Of a stretch of DNA of 64,000 nt, positions 58,503 to 64,000 are shown in pieces. Source of the DNA: Heliocidaris tuberculata (lineage: Eukaryota; Echinodermata; Echinoidea; Camarodonta; Echinometridae). The stretch is taken from NCBI GenBank assembly GCA_025618425.1, contig CM046832.1, forward strand, positions 20,203,917-20,267,916. The letters are read 5' to 3'. Position numbers and translations under genes: made by a program. The first letter of the stretch is position 1, and each line of letters begins with the position of its first letter. The notes beneath the pieces were generated by a model. That model did no database searches. It saw nothing but the letters and a program-made list of their open reading frames with translations, and had not been told where the DNA came from.

Positions 58503-58790
58503 TTATGAAGTTTGTGAAATGTAACGATGGTTATACATCTTCTCGTAATAATCAAGTGCTTTATCAACCATTCTTAAAACATCCACCGGGATTGTGGACC
58601 GATCTGGAATAGACGTCAGCGTTGTTGTAGAAACGAACCCTGAAGACGTAAATGCTTTGTCAAAGGTTAACGAACTGGTGATCTTGTCCGACAAATACAT
58701 TTCCATCCAGCCATTGGTCCACTTTTCCTTGATGACGTCTAAAGACGAGTCCCATGTGAGCAGTTGATCGGTATATTCGGCTCCCATTAC
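58503..58790 (-). CDS. Last exon of a sulfotransferase-like gene
   Basis: On the minus strand, a pyrimidine-rich acceptor ending CATTTAG precedes 95 codons ending in TAA at 58503-58505. The peptide has LLTWDSSLDVIKEKW, then AFTSSGFVSTTT, then PVDVLRMVDKALDYYEKMYN. The order 'WD ... W ... AF.STGF ... P.DV...VD..L.YYEKLY' is the C-terminal signature of a sulfotransferase-family group found in bacteria and marine invertebrates. The PAPS-binding motifs would be in upstream exons, beyond or above 58790; none was identified within the window. An AATAAA on the minus strand near 58430 could be the polyadenylation signal. No disabling change is seen in this exon. Confidence 0.65.
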   Translation of the reverse strand, partial: VMGAEYTDQLLTWDSSLDVIKEKWTNGWMEMYLSDKITSSLTFDKAFTSSGFVSTTTLTSIPDRSTIPVDVLRMVDKALDYYEKMYNHRYISQTS

Positions 58791-58799
58791 CTAAATGAT

Positions 58800-59144
58800 A
58801 ACAAAAATGAAAAGGATTTTAAAATCGTGTAGATGATGACGTTTGCATCAATAACATATCCATGCATGCAGCATAGGGAGGAACCTGGGTACCTCCTCCC
58901 AAACTGCCCAGAAAAAAAAAATACCATGCACTTTCATATCCGACTCGCGGGGCTGCTTGCCTATCATCAGTGGCGTACTGAGCCAAACATTTTGAGGGGG
59001 CTGAGCATAGGCATACCGCCGTTGGATTAGAGTTCCTTTATTGGTTTGTGTTATACCGCCACCTTGTGGCAAAGTTATGTTATAGAATTGTAAACATGCA
59101 ATCGCCCCTTAGCGGCGCCGCGATTGAGAGTTGACCATTGTCTC
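58800..59144. other. Intron or spacer
   Basis: Lies directly upstream (minus strand) of the sulfotransferase-like exon, presumably intronic. Includes TCAGTGGCGTACTGAGCC near 58967, a hAT-like MITE end without a partner. Confidence 0.4.
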
Positions 59145-59200
59145 ATTAAACTGAGGTAACTTTAGCATTTATTGTGATTGGAGTGTCTTCCTTTATGGCG

Positions 59201-59223
59201 TGGTGGCAGCGGGATTCGAATCC
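59201..59223 (+). promoter_or_regulatory. Possible primer-binding site of the second retroelement
   Basis: TGGTGGCAGCGGGATTCGAA starts at the last base of the left terminal repeat. Its complement would end in CCA and contains a TTCGAAT T-loop-like string, as in a long match to a tRNA 3' half. The T-loop is two to three bases too close to CCA for a normal tRNA, so either a deletion occurred or the resemblance is partial. Confidence 0.45.
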
Positions 59224-59500
59224 TTGTCCATTGCACATTAGGTTGACCATTGCAAAATATGCATTCAATCGGTCAGAAAGCGTTCTGTGATAGGTAAATG
59301 CTAGGTTGGTCTGTTCAATTGCGGCTACACAATGCCCTAGTCCCATCCATGGACATTCGCGATGGCATATCCACTTTACATGTACCGGTATGCTCATCGT
59401 CCCCAGGCCCAGGAGCGCGGCATCCCTCCCCATTCCCTGTTGTAGATAATACTTGTAGATACGATTCTCATTTAGATTTCTATCAATGTAATCATAAACT

Positions 59501-59765
59501 CAGGGGCGGCGCTACAGGGGGGGCAGAGGGGGCGACCGCCCCCCCCCTATGATTTTTCAAGTAGTGAAAAAAGAAAAAAAAAGAAAAAAGAAGAAAAGGA
59601 GGAAGAAAAGGGAAGAAAAGAGAAGAAATAAGAAAGAGGAGTATTAAAAAGAGAGGTCTTAAACATATAACTCTATATTACCCCTGTTATTTAATGGAGA
59701 AAAAATATGACGTCATCTTTAGGTCGTCTTGCCCCTCCTATCAAAATACCCTGGCGCCGCCCCTG
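59501..59765. mobile_element. hAT-type MITE with 8-bp target duplication
   Basis: Starts CAGGGGCGGCGCTACAGGGG and ends CTGGCGCCGCCCCTG. CATAAACT flanks both sides exactly (59493-59500, 59766-59773). The 265-bp interior is poly-C and A-rich and non-coding. It is inserted upstream of, and creates an artificial start for, the gag-like frame. Confidence 0.88.
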
Positions 59766-59773
59766 CATAAACT

Positions 59774-61747
59774 AATCAATGGTAGTGAGAAGGAGACTGA
59801 TTATGAGAGTGATTATGATGACAGTCGTGATGAGAATGATGTTACTGACTGCGCATGTGAATGTGATTATGATACCGAGTGTCCTCGGGCTCAGGATGGG
59901 TATCCCTACCAATCTCCTCCCCAGGAAGATGAGAGTGATTATGATGGCAGTCATGATGATGATATATCTGACTGTGAATGTGATAATGATACTGAATATC
60001 CTCGGGCTCAGGATTGGTATCCCTGCCAATCTCCTTCCCAGTATGAGTTGTCGTACAGTGAGAAGAAGTATTCTCGGGACAGTTACCACCCTCCCTCCCA
60101 GGATATTGGTACCCTTCATGATAAACCTACTATCCACTCTAATAAACACCAACATGCAGATAAGTTTAGTTGCCCTATATGCGCTGAAGCTTGCCACCCT
60201 AATGACCATCATATTAGCGCTTGTCCGAACCTTCCAGAGGAAGACAAGTATTGCGTAGCGAAGGCTTCCCATGTTGCTAAGATCTATGGTTGTCTATGGC
60301 TGTCTGACATTGATGATGACATTCTGGCCGGTACTCTTGGCGCTACTTCGTCTGAGGCGGTATTAGATCTGTGTAGTGCAGATCATGACAGGAGTATTAG
60401 TGCTTTTGGTTGTGCTGATGACTCATCAGAGCTAGATGAGTCCCTTGAACATGTGAGAGATGCTTGCAGCAAGTCTGGCAACTCATCAGAGTTAAATGGG
60501 TTCCAGGGGATGAATTCGGTGCCAAGTTCCCGAACTATGGCCAGCTCTTCCATGTTGCCTGATCAGGCTAATCAGCCTCCTTGCGTTGACTTTTTTTGTG
60601 ATGATCAGCAGGTTCGGGTCACTTTTGTCAGTGGTGCCTCTAGGAATTTGATCAGTTCATCTACTGTTTCTAGACTTGGAGGTAGAACCTTGACCCCCTC
60701 CAAGTGGATGATTTTTCCTCAGGTATTGTTGGCGAGACATCACTTCTGTTTGAACTTCACGGCAAGAAGTTTCTCTTTGCTGGGTGGGTAGTTGAGATTC
60801 TAGACGTAGAAGTGCAAGCCGGCATTCCTTTCATGAAGCTGCACGATGTCACCCTTCGACCAGCTAAGCGTCAGATTCGTATCGGTGATGGTCCAGCATT
60901 CACCTATGGGCCTCCACACGTTAGCCTGGTCTCTCTGCTGGTTGAGATCTTTCCGTCATGTAAGCATGAGGTCAATCTTATACCACAGATAGCTGATGAG
61001 GGTAATCTAGCCCTTAAGTCACACCCCTTTCATATCGAGTGTTCTCAACAGGCTACTATCAGCTTTCCTGAGAGTTCAACCAATCGACCTGTGGGAGATC
61101 TGTCAGATTTATATCGGTTGCAGTCCCCCATCACCAGTCCATCCTATGCTTCAGATGGTGATACTGCAGTTGTGGACTCGCTTCTTACCAGCCGTCAGGA
61201 TTCCTTTACAGGGACTCATGGTCCCATCACACCCTCTCCTGACTATGATCTGTGCCACCAAGACGACACATCTTCTCTTCCCTGTGACATGACGTTCACA
61301 GACCTCCCTCGTCATAGCTGCCATGGTACTTCAGTTGGGTCATCGGCCTCTGTCACCACTGCCTTTGCTCTCGCAGGTCACCGTCCTCATACGGCGAAGG
61401 TCGACACCCCTCCTGGTCGCCCACCAGAAGCTGAGTTGTCCACCGCTGTAGACACATCTGCACCTCTCGCAGATCGAGCCCAGCCCTTCCCTGGTAAGAG
61501 AGCTGAACCTCCTCCTGGTCGCCCACCAGATGCTGAGCTGTCCACCGCTATAGACACATCGGAACTCTCGCAGATCGAGCACGGCCCTTCCCTGGTAAGA
61601 GAGCTGAACCTCCCCCTGGTCGTCCACCAGATGCTGAACTGTTCACCCCCATGGACACATCTGCCTCTCTCGCAGATCGAGCCTGGCCCTTCCCTGATAA
61701 GAAAGCTGCACCTCCTCCTGGTCGTCCACCGGTCACTTGCATGCTGA
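59774..61747 (+). pseudogene. Gag/protease-like polyprotein of the second retroelement
   Basis: The frame to about 60703 begins with an acidic region containing two ~40-aa repeats (CPRAQDGYPYQSP; YPRAQDWYPCQSP). A zinc-like motif follows, FSCPICAEACHPNDHHISAC, then LPEED, as in gag-related proteins of aquatic invertebrate retroelements. Then comes a retropepsin-like strand VTFVSGASRNLIS, where the usual Asp of D-S/T-G-A is Val. Near 60704 the signal moves one frame (GIVGETSLLFELHGKKFLF, VEVQAGIPFMKLHDVTLRPA), the usual continuation of that protease region. The C-terminal part is four 102-bp (34-aa) Pro-rich repeats (61411, 61513, 61614, 61716), with a one-base loss between copies 2 and 3. No RT follows. 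Inactive. Confidence 0.7.
61411..61735 (+). repeat. Four 102-bp coding repeats
   Basis: CCTGGTCGCCCACCAGA-like starts at 61412, 61514, 61615 and 61717, giving spacings of 102, 101 and 102 bp. The encoded unit is PPGRPPEAELSTAVDTSAPL plus about 14 residues. The 101-bp spacing is the frameshift. Confidence 0.88.
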
Positions 61748-61855
61748 TCATTGCCTGTGACATCACATCCACTCTAAGGAGTCGACCATGCCACCCCTAT
61801 GGCTCGAAGGACAGACCTCATCCTAGCCTCCCTCCGGACGTGTTCAGCAAGAGTC

Positions 61856-62442
61856 TTAAAGGGATACTTTGGTAGGCCTGCATGGGCGATTTCCGATGAG
61901 AGAGGAAAATATACTCGGAGCTTCGTGTCACTTCGATACAAGGACTTCCATCGCACGTGCTAAAACATGTGATTCATAGTGGACCACCTCTGAGATAAGA
62001 CTGGCTTGTGTTTTAAATTTCGCGCGGTGGGAAAGTAATCAAACATATGGAAAAGTAATTACAGAGCCAGCTCTCTGGTAGAGCCTGGGATTAGTTACGT
62101 AATCGTGGCGACAACGAGTCGCGGCAGGGCAGTGCAGAAGCGATGGCTAGACTAATCAACCAGAAGTTAACCGTGTTTTGTATTTGGAAATATTTCAGCA
62201 TTACACTAAACTTGTTTGGGGGAACGAGGTTACAACCAGTTACAAGACTAAGAGCCCGGGACTGGTTAAACCCGAAGTATTCGCCGAGCTCCAGTTCGGT
62301 CAACTTCGTGCCGTCCGATCATTTATGACCTTAGTCCGATGGCCTCGCACAACGGGCGTGCTATGTGTACAAGTAAACGAGCCTTTTGCAAATTCCGCAC
62401 GATTTCATTTCCCCATGAGTTCTCATTAGACTGCCCCTTTAA
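61856..62442. mobile_element. Possible TTAA-flanked element
   Basis: TTAA at 61856-61859 is followed by AGGGATACTTTGG; TTAA at 62439-62442 is preceded by GACTGCCCCT, whose inverse begins AGGGGCAGTC. Only the first few terminal bases match, so the call is weak. If correct, it is a second TTAA-target element of the class at 7118-7703. Confidence 0.35.
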
Positions 62443-63502
62443 CCTTGTTGCCATCAGTTATGACAGCGTACTGCCCTCAACCCCGACATCGTGAGAAAGA
62501 CAATCAATCAATCAGGACATGGTGTCCAGCTCAGTTGCACTCTTTGCTGCTGACCTCATATTGACTTTTCGGATTATTGACAATCTCTACTGAGCTTGCC
62601 CGTATGATTCCATTGTCTGGTTTCCTCCATAGTTCCTTTGTCATTTTTTTTCCCTCAGGCTTTTTTCCAATTTTTTTTTGTACACTGTAACATCAGCTTA
62701 GTCTATTTTTTGTATGTCCTTTTTCTTCCAGACAGGTGATCTGGGGGGGGATTTTCGTACATGTATGCTATATGTACTTTACGGGATGATTTTTGGTGAT
62801 TTTTTTTTCATGTTCTTGTGTTTGATTTTGTTGATATCATTTTTTTTGCTTACGCTCCATGGTGAGAGAAACGAGGTTATGAATTACATTGTTTGTGACA
62901 GGAATACGGAACTATTTCTTCTGTTGTATTTTTTTTTTTCACTTGTTTTGATTCTATGTCATCATGCTAGTATTATACTCCAGATACTATTGCCTATACA
63001 ATGCTGTGTCATTTTCAGGATTCATATTTCTGTGGAGGGGTGCTTATGGTACATACTCATTTATATAAGTATGATTTATAATGTTTTGGCTAAGCATGTA
63101 CAACCTTTTTGTGAAGGGATGTTCATGGTACATACTCATTTATGTTGGCATTATTCATGTTTTGACCAAGCATGTGCAACCTTTTTGCTCTATTGTTGTA
63201 GTTTTGATAGAGCAGGAAGGTCTGATTTTGTCCATCTCTTTGTTTTTAGCTATGCTCCACTCTATGGGTCATATTGATGTACATGATATTACACTTGATG
63301 TGCTATATATCCATTTTATTGTTCTGGGTTTAGCCCCCATATATGTACATGTATGTATGTTTATTTTGATGTACATGTACTTGCTAGCTGATCTTAAACC
63401 TTGCTCAAATTTTCCCCTTGTTGTAAATAGCTTGCTATAGAAGTGAAAAGCAGCTTGTTCTTTTCGTTGGTGTCTTTTGTTTTTTTTTTTGTCATGGTGG
63501 GG
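62443..63502 (+). other. T-rich 3' region of the second retroelement
   Basis: A ~95-bp direct duplication at 63020-63190 (GGTACATACTCATTTAT ... AAGCATGT.CAACCTTTTTG). A long hydrophobic open frame (62714-63277) results from T-rich composition and shows no envelope or other motif. The run-up to the right terminal repeat is GTCATGGTGGGG, possibly the polypurine tract. Confidence 0.5.
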
Positions 63503-63559
63503 ATTAAACTGAGGTAACTTTAGCATTTATTGTGATTGGAGTGTCTTCCTTTATGGCGT

Positions 63560-64000
63560 ACGACGAACAATACTTGCGAGCGAACAAAAAAAAATCGACA
63601 TTTTTTTAATGAAAAATATAATTTTGTCATAGATCTGGTAGGTAATTTGAATTTTTTTCTTTCCTCTTCTTCTTTTTTAAAGGGAACTTTGGGGGACTGC
63701 AGCCCCCAAGCCCCCCCCCCCCCTCCACCAGTACGCCAGTGCCTTATTGTTCCTATAATACCCTCTTTTTGATTATTTTCTGATATGCCACTGTTGCAAT
63801 AAATACAGGAAAACAACAAAGGCAAACTATTCGCAAAAGCATGTATATATACATCGGACAATTTTTATGCAGTGTATTATCACTCCTTGCAAGGCAACGA
63901 CAATTACAAAAAAAAAAAAAAAAAAAAAAAAAAACACACACACACTATATGATGGCCTGGCTAGCAAGGCCTCGTTGTTCTTTTATGGTACATGTACAGT
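63560..64000. other. No recognised gene; simple repeats
   Basis: Contains a C run (63709-63724) followed by CACCAGTACGCCAGTG, a MITE-end-like string, and a poly-A/(CA)n tract at about 63908-63946. Nothing coding. Confidence 0.5.

Larger units (their letters stand above)
59145..63559 (+). mobile_element. Degenerate LTR-type retroelement, interrupted by MITEs
   Basis: 57 bp at 59145-59201 (AAACTGAGGTAACTTTAGCA ... TTTATGGCGT) recurs exactly or nearly so at 63503-63559, in the same orientation. Directly after the left copy, TGGTGGCAGCGGGATTCGAA (59201) resembles an extended tRNA-Leu-type primer site with a short deletion. Between them is a gag/protease-like region. The repeats are short for LTRs, so the left one is probably truncated or only the LTR ends are still alignable. 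No reverse transcriptase was found. Confidence 0.6.

Noticed and set aside
59145..59201. Treating the 57-bp terminal repeats as complete LTRs
   Set aside because: They are too short and do not start with TG; more likely remnants of longer LTRs.
59779..60272. Long frames overlapping the gag-like region in other frames and strand
   Set aside because: Met/Ile/Thr-rich shadows of the acidic repeats; the zinc motif and protease-like strand are in the called frame.
62714..63277. 187-residue hydrophobic frame as an envelope-like or membrane protein
   Set aside because: T-rich composition explains both the open frame and hydrophobicity; no signal, cleavage or family motif, and it overlaps a direct duplication.

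Overview
This window is eukaryotic, repeat-saturated genomic DNA, most likely from a marine invertebrate and plausibly an echinoderm such as a sea urchin. The evidence is indirect. Intron-bearing gene fragments have GT/AG junctions with compatible phases. There is a Mag/SURL-type Ty3/gypsy element with a tRNA-Leu-like primer site, L2-like LINE debris with (ATT)n tails, a tRNA-derived SINE, many TIR foldback elements, long poly-G/poly-C runs and interstitial CCCTAA repeats. No bacterial gene organisation, rRNA, functional tRNA or CRISPR array was seen. Most of the sequence is transposon or transposon debris nested in older debris.

Layout. 1-5.6 kb: AT-rich spacer, an inverted duplication around a perfect 40-bp palindrome, and a 150-190 bp tandem repeat. 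5.6-8.3 kb: the 3' part of an unrecognised gene (two phase-0 exons), then an L2-like LINE tail split by a TTAA-flanked foldback element. 9-19.5 kb: foldback elements, a tRNA-derived SINE, a broken ~2.5 kb direct duplication and telomere-like repeats.

19.57-42.51 kb is one old minus-strand Ty3/gypsy element bounded by a 5-bp duplication (GCAAT). Its 3' LTR was split by a 3-kb block holding a truncated LINE and small MITEs. Its 5' LTR was split by a 14.76-kb DNA transposon (27622-42382). That large element has 37-bp TIRs, a 7-9 bp target duplication, two dissimilar subterminal satellite arrays built on AAGACGTCTT-like palindromes (~158-bp units on the left, 55-bp units on the right), and a three-exon gene whose product looks like a DUF4806-domain protein. 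No transposase was recognised. It is the most interesting object in the window.

42.5-54 kb holds simple and tandem repeats and a second large structure, a 4.8-kb palindromic element (48818-53629) with 20-bp TIRs, a 6-bp duplication, ACGT-rich tracts and an inserted LINE. 54.3-58.8 kb may hold host genes: a weak candidate with a WLFTGPG segment on the plus strand, and a convincing last exon of a sulfotransferase-like gene on the minus strand. 59.1-63.6 kb is a degenerate retroelement with a gag-like zinc motif, a protease-like region lacking its catalytic Asp and four 102-bp coding repeats, interrupted by a hAT-type MITE with a clean 8-bp duplication.

The genes do not form a pathway. What links them is nesting: target duplications and split repeats give a relative order of insertions, with the gypsy element older than the giant DUF4806 transposon, which itself hosts smaller elements in its introns.
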